A DNA stretch of 41,249 nt, from NCBI GenBank assembly GCA_016860685.1, contig BOJX01000018.1, forward strand, positions 1-41,249, read 5' to 3'. Origin of the DNA: Planctomycetota bacterium (GTDB lineage: Bacteria > Planctomycetota > Phycisphaerae > UBA1845). The position numbers and the translations under genes are program-made. Shown here one piece after another: positions 17,888-26,407 of this stretch (its first letter is position 1; every line of letters begins with the position of its first letter). A model generated the notes under the pieces. It did not search any database, was not told the origin of the DNA, and saw only the letters and a list, made by a program, of their open reading frames with translations.

Positions 17888-18616
17888 ATGCCGGAGTGGT
17901 TCTGGATATACAGCGGCGATCTTCACGAATCCGGGCTGGACCCGCGATGGGTGGGGGTCATTCTCGTCATCAGTTCGATCTTCTGCGGACTGATCGTCGG
18001 GGCGGAGCGGGAGTTCAAGCACAAACCCGCGGGACTGCGGACACTGACGCTGATCTGCGTGGGGAGCGCGTTGTTCACGATCGCGTCCTTGCAGCTTTCC
18101 GCCGGCGGCGGCGGAGACCGGACGCGCATCGCGGCGCAGATCGTCACCGGGATCGGGTTTCTCGGCGCCGGCGCGATCATCCGTGAGCGGGGCAACGTCG
18201 TGGGTCTGACGACGGCGGCGACGATCTGGGTGATGGCGTCGATCGGGGTGCTGGTGGGCGGCGGGTACGCGGCGGCGGGGGTGGTGCTGACGTTGATGGT
18301 GGTCAGCGTGCTCACCGTGATCCAGCGTCTGCACCAGCGGGCGCTGGGCGCCTGCCGTCATCAGGAGTGTCAGATCGTTTACGACGGATCGGATGGCAAG
18401 ACGCGCATCCGGATCCTCGACGTGCTTGACGACTTTGAGATCCCGGACAAGCGGTGGGCGGTTGAGGCGGTCGACGGGAAGGAGCGGCTGACGCTGACCT
18501 ACTGTCATTATCACCGGTCGCACCGGGCGATCCTGCCTGAACTGGCGCGACTCGAGGGGATCGAGCGGATCGAGCGGGTCCGCGCGGCTCGCAAAGACGA
18601 ACATCATCGAGATTGA
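17888..18616 (+). CDS. MgtC/SapB family membrane protein
   Basis: This 242-aa protein has the MgtC signature in its N-terminal membrane part: GLIVGAEREFKHKPAGLRT followed by LTLICVGSALFT, RIAAQIVTGIGFLGAGAIIR and GLTTAATIWVMASIGVLVG. About five helices end near residue 145, and a soluble ACT-like C-terminal domain follows with an unusual Cys/His content (CRHQECQIV, CHYHRSHR). MgtC proteins help cells cope with low magnesium and acid stress and inhibit the F-type ATP synthase in Salmonella. The gene starts 21 nt after the YdeP-like gene without a clear ribosome binding site and is probably cotranscribed with it. Confidence 0.93.
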   Translation: MPEWFWIYSGDLHESGLDPRWVGVILVISSIFCGLIVGAEREFKHKPAGLRTLTLICVGSALFTIASLQLSAGGGGDRTRIAAQIVTGIGFLGAGAIIRERGNVVGLTTAATIWVMASIGVLVGGGYAAAGVVLTLMVVSVLTVIQRLHQRALGACRHQECQIVYDGSDGKTRIRILDVLDDFEIPDKRWAVEAVDGKERLTLTYCHYHRSHRAILPELARLEGIERIERVRAARKDEHHRD

Positions 18617-18797
18617 AAGTCGGCGGTTGCGGTCGCCCGGCCGCGTCGGTTGCCGCAGCAGGCGTGCCGCCGGTAGGATTCCCGCCGTCGGGCCGCATCA
18701 CGGGGACGGTCCGCTTCGTCGGCCGGCGACCGCCGTGCAGGACGGAACATCCGCCCCGGAGTTCGGACCCGCCTGGTCTCGTCAGGATCGTGCCGTC

Positions 18798-19421
18798 ATG
18801 AACGAGCCTCAGCACGAGATGGAGCTGATTCGTCGCGCCGTGGACGGCGATCGTGAGGCGTTGACGGTGCTGCTGGAGCGGCACGGGCCGACGGTGCGTG
18901 CGAAACTGGAGATTCCCGCGAGGTGGCGTTCGCTGCTGGCGGTGGATGATGTGATGCAGCAGACGTACATGGACGCCTTCCTGTGCATCCGGGAGTTCGT
19001 GCCGCGCGAGGATGGTTCGTTCGCGGGCTGGCTGGCGCGGATCGCGTCGCGCAACCTGGTGGACGTTCTTCGTACGCTGGAGTCGCGCAAGCGCGGGGGC
19101 GACCGCCGGCGCGTTCAACTGGCGGAAGAAGGAAGCTCGCTGAACGAGTTGAGTTTTCTGCTGGGTATGACGGACTCGACGCCGAGCCGGGCGGCGCGGC
19201 GCGAGGAGGCGCTGACGGCGCTGGCGACGGCGATCGAGACCCTGCCTGAAGCGTACCGGAGGGTCGTGGAGTTGTACGACCTCGAGGGTCGTTCGATGGA
19301 GGAAGTGGCGCCGGAAATGAACCGCTCTCCGGGAGCGGCTTACATGCTGCGGAGCCGCGCGCACCGCATGCTGCGCGAGAAGCTGGGCGCGTTGACCCGC
19401 TTCGTCAGCGACGGAGGCTGA
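18798..19421 (+). CDS. ECF-type RNA polymerase sigma factor
   Basis: This 207-aa protein has sigma region 2 at about residues 8-85 (DREALTVLLERHG, DDVMQQTYMDAFLCI, FAGWLARIASRNLVDVLR) and region 4 at about 140-200 (LPEAYRRVVELYDLEGRSME, EVAPEMNRSPGAAYMLRSRA). It lacks regions 1 and 3, as expected for ECF factors. The pattern matches the large planctomycete ECF groups that are encoded next to PknB-type kinases. The ATG at 18798 starts the protein directly with the conserved region. The kinase gene follows 3 nt after the stop codon, so the two are cotranscribed and the kinase probably replaces the usual anti-sigma factor as input. A 181-nt spacer separates it from mgtC and should carry its own promoter. 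Confidence 0.95.
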   Translation: MNEPQHEMELIRRAVDGDREALTVLLERHGPTVRAKLEIPARWRSLLAVDDVMQQTYMDAFLCIREFVPREDGSFAGWLARIASRNLVDVLRTLESRKRGGDRRRVQLAEEGSSLNELSFLLGMTDSTPSRAARREEALTALATAIETLPEAYRRVVELYDLEGRSMEEVAPEMNRSPGAAYMLRSRAHRMLREKLGALTRFVSDGG

Positions 19422-19424
19422 CCG

Positions 19425-22400
19425 ATGTCTGAAGCGCTGCCGCCCAACCCGCGAACGTCCGAGCGCGATCTGATCCTTGCGGCGCGGGCGGAGGCCGAGG
19501 TTCTTTCGCGATCCGGCGAGCCGCCGACGTCGATCCCTTCGGACAGTCTTCCGGGATATCGCCTGCTGCACGAGATTCATCGTGGGGGGCAGGGCGTGGT
19601 TTACCGCGCGCATCAGGAGGCGACGGGGCGGACGGTGGCGGTGAAGGTGATGCGAGAGGGCCCTTTTGCGGGGCCGTCCGATCGGGCGCGGTTCGAGCGG
19701 GAGGTCCGGCTTCTGGCGGCGGTGCGTCATCCGAACATCGTGGCGATCCACGACAGCGGCAGCGCGGGCGGACACTTCTTTTTCGTGATGGATTACATCG
19801 CGGGGGAGTCACTAGACGAGTACGTGCGCGGCCGGAGTCTCGACGTGGGCGGCGTGCTCCGCGTGTTCATCAAGGTGTGCGACGCCGTGAACGCGGCGCA
19901 CCTTCGCGGCATTGTTCATCGCGACCTGAAACCCGGGAACATCCGGATGGACGAGGGCGGCGAACCTTATGTGCTGGACTTCGGACTGGCGCGAGGGGCG
20001 GGCGGGGGGTGGCCTGGCTCGGTTCCGACGGCGGTGACGGTGACGGGGCAGTTCGTCGGGTCGCTGCAGTGGGCGAGTCCCGAGCAGACGGAGGGCGTTC
20101 CGGACCAGGTGGACGTGCGGACGGACGTGTATTCCCTCGGCGTGATGCTTTTTCAGTTACTCACCGGGCGCTTCCCTTACGACGTGAGCGGTTCCGCGTG
20201 GCAGACGATCCGAAACATCCGAGAGGCGGACCCTCCGCGTCCGTCTTCGCTGCGTGCGGGGATCGACGACGACGTGGACACGATCGTGTTGCGCTGTCTG
20301 CACAAGGACCGCGACCGCCGCTATCAGACCGCGGGTGAACTGGCGCGCGACGTGAGGCACTACCTTGCCGGAGAGGCGATCGAGGCGAAGCGCGACAGCA
20401 CGTGGTACGTGCTGCGCAAGGCGCTGCGGCGTCATCGGACGGCGGCGGGAGTCGGCGCGGCAGGGGTGCTGGCGGTGCTGATTTTCAGTGTGACGTCGTT
20501 TTCGTTATACCGAGGGGCGGAGGCGGCCCGCGAGCAGGCGGCGCGCGCCGCGGCGCGTGCCGAGCAGACGGTCCGCTTCCTGCGCGGAATCCTACAGTCG
20601 ATCGACCCCGATCTGGCGCGCGGGCGGGACACCACGCTGCTGCGGGAGGCGCTCGACGAGACGGATCGCCGCATCCGCCGCGAGCTGAAGGACCAGCCGC
20701 TGGTGGCGGCGGACGTGCACGAGACGCTCGGGGAGGCGTACTCACAACTGGGCGACGACCTCCGCGCGGAGGAGCACCACCTGGAAGCGCTCGCGTTGCG
20801 TCGAGCGACGTCCGGCGACGATCACCCGGCGGTGGAGGCATCGATGCGCGCGGCGGCGTTGTGCGGCATGCGGGCCCGCTCGGACTACGCGTCGGCGCAA
20901 AGGGCGCTGGAAGACGTTTTATCGCGCCGGGTTCGCCGCCATCCGGACGGATCCGGCGACGTCGTGGAGAGCCTCGCGGATCTCGGTCGGCTGGAGTACG
21001 AGCGCGGCGCCTACGATCGCGCTGAGGAGCATCAGCGGCGCGCCGCGGAGGTGCTGGAGGGGCTTTCCCGAGCGGACGACGAGCTCCGCGTGCAACTGCT
21101 CCTGGATCGGTCCCAACTGGCGACGGTGCGCGCTGATTTCGCGGCGGCCGACCGCTTTCTGGCGGAGTTGCAGGCGCTTTTGGAGAGCGACGGAGACACG
21201 GACGATCGCCTCGCGGTCGCGCACTACGCCTACGTGCGAGCGATGAACGCGTGGCATCAAGGGCAGATGCAGAAAGTCCGCCCGCTGCTGACGTGGTCGC
21301 TGGACGTTCAACGTCGCCTGATCGACGATCCGTATCACGTCGCGATCGGGCGGACGATGAGCGTCCTGGGGCTTTATCTGCATGAGAACGAACCTGCGGA
21401 GCGCGCTCTGGCGGGGCGGTATCTCAAGCAGGGTTGGGAGATCCTGACGCAACGCAGCACGGAAGAGAACGTCGACGTTGCGGAGGCGACGCTGCACTAC
21501 GCTCAGTATCTCAACGACGAGGGACAGAGGGACGAAGCGGAGATATTGTTCGACCGCGCTTTGACGATCAGCCGGAGCCGGCTCGGCGATAACGGACTCT
21601 TGAACGCGAAGATTTTCAGGGGCATCGCGTCGCTCCGCGCCAGGCAAGGTCGTTACGACGACTCCCTGTCCGCGCTCGAGGCGGCCTTGCGCATTGCGCG
21701 CGAGCATGCGGAATCCCGTCCGAGGGAACTTGCGGCATGTCTGAAGGACATCGGCGACGCCCAACTCGGCAGGAAGGCGTACGCGGAGGCGATCTCCCGA
21801 TATTGCGAAGCCATCGAACGTCTCGAGTCCGGGGCGGACGACGCGGCCGCCGAGTTGTTGGGCGAGTGTTACCGTCAGCGCGGTCAGGCAAAGCGGTTAC
21901 TGGGACGGTATGCGGAAGCCGCGGAAGATCTGTCCAAGGCGGTGGCGCTTTACCGTCGCGCTTACGGCGAGCGGCACTCCTATGTCGCCACGATCCTGAA
22001 CAGTTACGCCCGGACGCTGAACCTGATTGGGCAGAGTGCTGGTCTTGTGCAATCCGAAGTCGTCATGCGCGAGGCGCTCGACATTCTCAACGAGACTCAA
22101 CCGGGCGACGCGCCCCTGCGACGCGCCGAATTCGGACTGACGCTGGGAATCGCGATCTTGCGACAAAGGCGCATTGACGAGGCGGAGGCGGTCCTGCGCG
22201 AGGCGGAATCAGGGCTGACCGGTCAGCCGGAGTGCTCGCGGTTGCGGACGGTCTGTTACGAAGCGGTGGCCGAATTGTCTGACCTCAAGGGGGATCCGGC
22301 GCGCTCCGCGGCGGCGCGGATTGCGTGGGGGAGCTGCCTGCTCTCCGCGAACGCGCTCGAGGATGCGGAGCGCCAGCTTCTTGCGGCGGAACGCACATTA

Positions 22401-22544
22401 CAGGGGACATCTCCTCGCGATGCGGGTGCGGCGCGAGCTTGCGCCGCCGCCCTGGCGGAGTTGTACGAACGCAGGGGCGACACCGACAAAGCCGAGAGTT
22501 ATCGACGCCTCGCGACGTCCGACGAGGAAGTCGGCGGTTCGTGA
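19425..22544 (+). CDS. Ser/Thr protein kinase (PknB type) with TPR tail, sigma-factor partner
   Basis: This 1039-aa protein has a kinase domain at about residues 44-315: HRGGQGVVYRA glycine loop, VAVKVM (Lys74), IVHRDLKPGNIRMDEGG (Asp167), LDFGLARG (Asp185), WASPEQTEGVPDQVDVRTDV and GVMLFQLLTGRFPYDV. The loop between HRD and DFG is of normal length, unlike in the paralogue at 8737. One membrane helix lies near residues 342-363 (VGAAGVLAVLIFSVTSFSLY). The rest, about 670 residues, is mostly TPR and TPR-like repeats (DLRAEEHHLEALALRRATSG, GQRDEAEILFDRALTISRSR) and should face the periplasm. Lys in HRDLKPGN and the absence of Mg-binding changes suggest an active kinase. By analogy with described sigma-kinase pairs, phosphorylation of the sigma factor may activate it; that is inference. 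Confidence 0.95.
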   Translation: MSEALPPNPRTSERDLILAARAEAEVLSRSGEPPTSIPSDSLPGYRLLHEIHRGGQGVVYRAHQEATGRTVAVKVMREGPFAGPSDRARFEREVRLLAAVRHPNIVAIHDSGSAGGHFFFVMDYIAGESLDEYVRGRSLDVGGVLRVFIKVCDAVNAAHLRGIVHRDLKPGNIRMDEGGEPYVLDFGLARGAGGGWPGSVPTAVTVTGQFVGSLQWASPEQTEGVPDQVDVRTDVYSLGVMLFQLLTGRFPYDVSGSAWQTIRNIREADPPRPSSLRAGIDDDVDTIVLRCLHKDRDRRYQTAGELARDVRHYLAGEAIEAKRDSTWYVLRKALRRHRTAAGVGAAGVLAVLIFSVTSFSLYRGAEAAREQAARAAARAEQTVRFLRGILQSIDPDLARGRDTTLLREALDETDRRIRRELKDQPLVAADVHETLGEAYSQLGDDLRAEEHHLEALALRRATSGDDHPAVEASMRAAALCGMRARSDYASAQRALEDVLSRRVRRHPDGSGDVVESLADLGRLEYERGAYDRAEEHQRRAAEVLEGLSRADDELRVQLLLDRSQLATVRADFAAADRFLAELQALLESDGDTDDRLAVAHYAYVRAMNAWHQGQMQKVRPLLTWSLDVQRRLIDDPYHVAIGRTMSVLGLYLHENEPAERALAGRYLKQGWEILTQRSTEENVDVAEATLHYAQYLNDEGQRDEAEILFDRALTISRSRLGDNGLLNAKIFRGIASLRARQGRYDDSLSALEAALRIAREHAESRPRELAACLKDIGDAQLGRKAYAEAISRYCEAIERLESGADDAAAELLGECYRQRGQAKRLLGRYAEAAEDLSKAVALYRRAYGERHSYVATILNSYARTLNLIGQSAGLVQSEVVMREALDILNETQPGDAPLRRAEFGLTLGIAILRQRRIDEAEAVLREAESGLTGQPECSRLRTVCYEAVAELSDLKGDPARSAAARIAWGSCLLSANALEDAERQLLAAERTLQGTSPRDAGAARACAAALAELYERRGDTDKAESYRRLATSDEEVGGS

Positions 22545-22561
22545 CGCCGCCGCGGACGAGG

Positions 22562-23116
22562 TTACTCGTCGAGAATCGCGGATGCGCCGGTGAGTTGCGT
22601 CACGGCGTCGAGGATCGAGCGTTCGAGGTCGCGGTCGCGTCCGATCGTGCGCCAGACCGTGTTCTGATCGGGCGTGGTGGCGGCGTCGCGGTCGATCGGC
22701 GTCTCGCCCGGTCGGTCCAGCGAGGAGTCCACCGAAGCTCGGAAGCGGTGCGCCTCCGTCGAAGGCTCCTGAATCTCGACGCGACAGAACACTTTGACGT
22801 CGTCGTCCGCCGCCTCGATCCGCACGGAGGCGACGCGCCGCTGACGCCGGCCCGTCTCGTGCGTCCGGCGGCGGGCGACGAACTCCAACTCCTCCTCTTG
22901 CGCCGGGGCGCTTTCCAGCCGACCGCGGTCGGGCTCGGCCAGGGCGATCTGGAATCCGAGTCCGAGCATGGCGTCGCGGGCGGCCTGAAAGGCCTGCACC
23001 TCGTCCACCCCGGGAACCTGTCTGACGGCGAAGTTCGCGGTCGAAGCGCTCCCTGTCTGACACCCGCCGGAGAACACGATCAAGACGGTGAGCGCCGCGG
23101 CGACACATACCGTCAT
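22562..23116 (-). CDS. Small lipoprotein of unknown function
   Basis: This protein is 184 aa from the ATG at 23116. The N-terminus MTVCVAAALTVLIVFSGGC is a good lipoprotein signal with lipobox FSGGC (Cys19). An alternative in-frame ATG at 23158 would add 14 residues but would share bases with the start codon of the divergent gene. The mature part begins with a linker and then VDEVQAFQAARDAMLGLGFQ, followed by ADPDRGRLES-like text and a charged beta-strand region (RRVASVRIEAADDDVKVFCR), resembling a small periplasmic domain. The end is rich in Asp and Arg (RTIGRDRDLERSILDAV). I do not recognise a family. It converges on the kinase gene with a 17-nt gap. Confidence 0.75.
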   Translation of the reverse strand: MTVCVAAALTVLIVFSGGCQTGSASTANFAVRQVPGVDEVQAFQAARDAMLGLGFQIALAEPDRGRLESAPAQEEELEFVARRRTHETGRRQRRVASVRIEAADDDVKVFCRVEIQEPSTEAHRFRASVDSSLDRPGETPIDRDAATTPDQNTVWRTIGRDRDLERSILDAVTQLTGASAILDE

Positions 23117-23156
23117 GCCTCGCGGATATCGGGTTGCTGCGGTATTCTCGCGCCTC

Positions 23157-23537
23157 ATGCGGGCATTATCCGACGGGCGCGCACAGATTCAAGCCGCAAC
23201 GGGAGCCGACCGCGAACCTCGGCGGACTTCGGGAAGATCGAGCGCTTTCGCGTGGATTGTCAACGTTTTCGTTCCGGGCGCCGGGCTTGTGATGGGGGAT
23301 CGTGCGGTCGCCGGAGCGGTGCTGGCGGCGACGTTCACGCTTGGCGGTGTCAGCGCGTGCTGGGGCTGGTGGATTGTTCCCTTGTCGATCCCGCCGTGGC
23401 TTCGCGGTTGCGGCGTGGGCGCCGCGCTGGCGGCGTGGGTCGCGGCGCAGGTGCTCCTGATGCGTGGGTCGCCGCGACCGGGTGCGGATTCTCCGGCGGC
23501 CGCCGATGAAGATCCCGCGGATGCGTCGCGGGAGTGA
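23157..23537 (+). CDS. Small membrane protein of unknown function
   Basis: This protein is 126 aa from the ATG at 23157. After a polar N-terminus it contains SAFAWIVNVFVPGAGLVMGD, a Pro-Gly-Ala-Gly turn reminiscent of TM2-type membrane hairpins, then GAVLAATFTLGGVSACWGWW and a third hydrophobic segment GVGAALAAWVAAQVLLM. It ends with an acidic tail (AAADEDPADASRE). It is followed by the glycosyltransferase gene after 12 nt, so the two are probably cotranscribed. TATTCT lies 8 nt before the ATG and could be a -10. The start is uncertain because the upstream lipoprotein gene is divergent and close. Confidence 0.6.
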   Translation: MRALSDGRAQIQAATGADREPRRTSGRSSAFAWIVNVFVPGAGLVMGDRAVAGAVLAATFTLGGVSACWGWWIVPLSIPPWLRGCGVGAALAAWVAAQVLLMRGSPRPGADSPAAADEDPADASRE

Positions 23538-23549
23538 GCGAGCGTCCAG

Positions 23550-24260
23550 ATGCGTCTTTCGGTGGTCATCCCGGCGTATAACGAGGCCTCGCGTATTCAG
23601 CGGACGCTTGACGAACTGACCGGGTCCGCAGGCAGCGCCCTTGTCTCTGAAGTCATCGTCGTGGACGACGGAAGCCGTGACGGAACGCCCGAACGCGTTG
23701 AAGCGTTTGCGGCAGCCCGGTCAGCCCCGGCGCGGCTCCGTGTCATCCGCTCGGTCGCCCACCGTGGCAAAGGGGCGTGCGTGCGCGACGGGATGCTGGC
23801 GGCGTCGGGCGAGGCGATCCTGATGACTGACGCCGATCTGTCCGCGCCGCTGTCCGAGATCAACAAGCTCCTGCCCTGGATCGACGCGGGGTACGACGTC
23901 GTCATCGGCTCACGGCGGATGCCGGATTCGGTTCTCGACCCGCCTCAGCCGCTGCGGCGGAGGATGATGGAGCGGACGTTCCGGGCGCTGCGGAGGCGCA
24001 TCCTTCTACCGGACATCTTCGACACCCAGTGCGGTTTCAAATTGTTCACCCGGCGTGCGGCGCGGAGCGTCTTTCCCGACGTGCGGACCGAGGGGTTTGC
24101 GTTCGACTGCGAAGCATTGCAGCTCGCCCAGGGGCGCGGGTTCCGCATCCGGGAAGTCGGGATCATCTGGCGCAACGATCCGGACAGCCGGGTGCGGACG
24201 GTGCGGGATTCGCTGAGCGTGCTCGCGGATTTGTGGCGCCTGCGATTTCGGCGGGATTAA
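23550..24260 (+). CDS. Family 2 glycosyltransferase, dolichyl-phosphate glucosyltransferase-like
   Basis: This 236-aa GT-A enzyme has no membrane helices. It shows the GT2 blocks VVIPAYNEASRI at the N-terminus, VIVVDDGSRDGTPE (nucleotide binding), VAHRGKGACVRDGMLAASG, the metal-binding LMTDADLSAP and DTQCGFKLFTRRAAR, with WRNDPDSRVR near the end. The combination of GKG, DADLSAP and DTQCGFK is typical of the eukaryotic ALG5-like and bacterial enzymes that load sugar from a nucleotide donor onto polyprenyl phosphate at the inner face of the membrane. It lies 12 nt after a small membrane protein gene, which might help to place it at the membrane. The GT39-like transferase at 35174 could use such lipid-linked sugars, but they are far apart. 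Confidence 0.93.
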   Translation: MRLSVVIPAYNEASRIQRTLDELTGSAGSALVSEVIVVDDGSRDGTPERVEAFAAARSAPARLRVIRSVAHRGKGACVRDGMLAASGEAILMTDADLSAPLSEINKLLPWIDAGYDVVIGSRRMPDSVLDPPQPLRRRMMERTFRALRRRILLPDIFDTQCGFKLFTRRAARSVFPDVRTEGFAFDCEALQLAQGRGFRIREVGIIWRNDPDSRVRTVRDSLSVLADLWRLRFRRD

Positions 24261-24264
24261 CTGT

Positions 24265-24283
24265 CGCCGTCGTGGTGACGGCG
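24265..24283. terminator. Hairpin between convergent genes
   Basis: CGCCGTC-GTGGT-GACGGCG is a perfect 7-bp stem with a 5-nt loop, beginning 4 nt after the stop codon of the glycosyltransferase gene and 9 nt before the end of the convergent TolC-like gene. There is no T-run, so if it terminates it is probably by a Rho-type or stalling mechanism on both strands. Confidence 0.4.
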
Positions 24284-24291
24284 GTCTGTCG

Positions 24292-26085
24292 TCAGGGGCC
24301 TTCGTTTTCGACCGGTACGAGGACGATGTTGTTGTATTCCAGCAGCGTCCCCTTGGCGCGCTCCAAGTCGATCACCGAGAGGTAGTAATCGACAAGCGCC
24401 TGAAGGAGCTGGCGGCGTCCGGCGGCGAGTCCGTTATGCGCCCCGAGTTCAGCGTTGAGCTGGGCGTAGTCCTTGCGCTCCGCGCGGGCGTCGATCGCCT
24501 CGACCTGGCGGACGCCGGCCTCGACCGACTCCAGCCGCGGAAGAATGACCGCCCAGTTCGTCTCGAGATTTCGGACGGCGACGTTGACCTCGGTGATGAC
24601 CTGCTCGGTGCGGCGCTTCAGCTCCGCCTCGGCCTGCGCGAGCGTGAGGCGGGCGCGCTGATGCCGGGCCTTCGCCGCGCGATTGCCGATCGGGATCTCG
24701 AACTCGACGCCGATCGAATATTCCGTGAAGTCGTGCTTCGTCACTTCGTCAAAAGACCGGTCGGCGCTTTTCCCGAGGCCGTCCACCGCGTAATTGAACG
24801 TCAGATCAAGGCGGGGGAGCAGTTCGTTGCGCGCCTGTCCGACGCCGATCGCCGCGTTCATGACGGCGAGCTGCGCGGACTTGATCTCGGTGCGGCTTTC
24901 GAGGGCGGTCTGAAGCTCGCCGATGCGGTCCACCACGATGCGCGGGTAGACGGGAATCCCGTCCGGGATGATCTCGATCTCATGGCCGAGGTTCAGCTCC
25001 GGATCGTTCATCAGCGCGATCAGCGCGTCTTCGGCGTTGCGCACGGCGGAGAGGATCCGCAGAAACTCCGCCCGGGTCGTCTCGAGGTTCGCCTTGGTGT
25101 CCTCGAGTTGGATCTTGTTGACGTCGAAGTCTTTCCGCTTTTCGAGAAAGTCGTAGATGCTTTCAAATTTTTCAAGGAGGCGGGCGGAGATGACGACTTC
25201 GCTGCGCGCCTGCACGAGACGCCAGAAGGTCGCCTCCACCTGCCGCACGACGTCACGGACCTGCTCGCGGTACTGATGATCGGCGATGCTCTGCCCGTGT
25301 GACGCGACGACGATCGCCGAGCGGTTGTAATCAATGCCGAACCCGCGCAGCAACGGTTGCTGGAAGCCGAGATTAAGCTGGCTGAAATACTGCGGATTGA
25401 GTTGCTGGAACGCGAGGCTCGTCGACTGGCGCTCCAGGCTGTAACTGGTGTTGACGCGCATGCCGCCGGGCAGCAGTTTGCGCACGCCGGTCTCCCAGGA
25501 AAACCGGTCGAAGTCGGTCGCGGAGAGCTGCGATCCGGACGGTCGGTCCTGGATGAGCTTGCTGATGTTGGAGTAGAGCGAGGCGTCGAACAACGCCTCC
25601 GCCTCGACGAGGCGCGTCGCCTCGATCGCCGGGTTGTAGCGGGCCACGTCGAGGGCGAAGTTGTGCCGCAGAACGCGCTCCAGCACGTCCTCGATCGTCA
25701 GGCGCACCTGCACCGGTCTGCGAACGTGCGCGACGCGATTGAGCAGGCGTTCATAATACGCGGGGTCGGGCTTGTCCCCGTCGCGGACATCAGGTTCGCC
25801 GTATTCGTCAATCCGATGGGGAGGGATGATCTGTCGGAGGACGCGGTCGACATCCAGCGCTTCGGTGACGGGCTCCGCGGACTGCGACTCCTCCTGCCGA
25901 CCGGCGACTTCGACCGACACGCGCGTGACGGGCTCCTCCTGCGCCGTGGCCCCGGCGACGCACGCGAGCACCGTCCCGCCGATGATCCACCCCCCCCGTC
26001 CCCGGCGTCGCACGGAGCGGGCGCCGCAAGGGGGCGTGTGTTTCGAGCCGTCTGAGCGGGTTCTGAACCATCGTGTCAAGGTCAT
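24292..26085 (-). CDS. TolC-family outer-membrane efflux protein
   Basis: This protein is 597 aa from the ATG at 26085, which follows a GGTGGA site 7 nt away; longer in-frame starts reach through the promoter region. It has a positively charged N-terminus and a signal peptide (GGWIIGGTVLACVAGATAQ), then about 110 residues of linker. From about residue 135 two TolC repeats can be traced: a beta/helix half (ALDVARYNPAIEATRLVEAE, LNLGFQQPLLRGFGIDYNR) and a second half (LAVMNAAIGVGQARNELLPR, LTFNYAVDGLG, EIPIGNRAAKARHQRARLTL). TolC trimers form the outer-membrane duct of tripartite pumps. No inner-membrane pump or adaptor gene is in the window, so it acts with partners encoded elsewhere. The substrate is unknown. 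Confidence 0.9.
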   Translation of the reverse strand: MTLTRWFRTRSDGSKHTPPCGARSVRRRGRGGWIIGGTVLACVAGATAQEEPVTRVSVEVAGRQEESQSAEPVTEALDVDRVLRQIIPPHRIDEYGEPDVRDGDKPDPAYYERLLNRVAHVRRPVQVRLTIEDVLERVLRHNFALDVARYNPAIEATRLVEAEALFDASLYSNISKLIQDRPSGSQLSATDFDRFSWETGVRKLLPGGMRVNTSYSLERQSTSLAFQQLNPQYFSQLNLGFQQPLLRGFGIDYNRSAIVVASHGQSIADHQYREQVRDVVRQVEATFWRLVQARSEVVISARLLEKFESIYDFLEKRKDFDVNKIQLEDTKANLETTRAEFLRILSAVRNAEDALIALMNDPELNLGHEIEIIPDGIPVYPRIVVDRIGELQTALESRTEIKSAQLAVMNAAIGVGQARNELLPRLDLTFNYAVDGLGKSADRSFDEVTKHDFTEYSIGVEFEIPIGNRAAKARHQRARLTLAQAEAELKRRTEQVITEVNVAVRNLETNWAVILPRLESVEAGVRQVEAIDARAERKDYAQLNAELGAHNGLAAGRRQLLQALVDYYLSVIDLERAKGTLLEYNNIVLVPVENEGP

Positions 26086-26407
26086 GTGACAATCCACCTG
26101 ATTTGCTGAGTCCGCCTTTGCGGGCGGGCGACCCGAAGCGGCCGACCTCCCGGTGGAGACCGGCGCGGCAACCCCGCTCGCCGCCGATGCAACACGGCCT
26201 CGAACCCCTGCGGGCATCGCCCGGCGGGTGAGGCAAGCCGATCCGCGCCGCCCGCCGCGCCGGCGCGCCCGCGAACCGTTGCGGGAGGATGCTAGCGGTG
26301 GACGCGCCGCCCCGTCAACGTTAACAATGACGCCGCGACGCGCGGACGCGACAAGAAATGACGAACCCTCCGCGCGTTTCCTGAGAGCGACAATTCCAGG
26401 AGGCCGC
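26086..26407. other. Divergent intergenic region, tolC-like / Rieske
   Basis: This 322-nt spacer lies between divergent genes. It contains a candidate minus-strand promoter (26318-26289), an imperfect dyad GTCA-N10-TGAC at 26314-26331 around ACGTTAACAA that could be an operator, and an AGGAGG ribosome binding site at 26398-26403 for the Rieske gene. The predicted leader of the TolC-like gene would be about 195 nt long, with no recognised riboswitch. I see no small gene in it. Confidence 0.45.
26289..26318 (-). promoter_or_regulatory. Putative sigma-70 promoter for the TolC-like gene
   Basis: On the minus strand TTGACG (26318-26313) and TAGCAT (26294-26289) are 18 nt apart. The -35 matches the consensus in five of six bases and the -10 in four of six. 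Transcription would start near 26282. Confidence 0.4.

Noticed and set aside
16124-18607. 827-codon open frame on the minus strand opposite the YdeP-like and MgtC genes
   Set aside because: The translation is Arg/His/Pro-rich without domain patterns, as expected for the mirror frame of high-GC genes. Both plus-strand genes are well supported.
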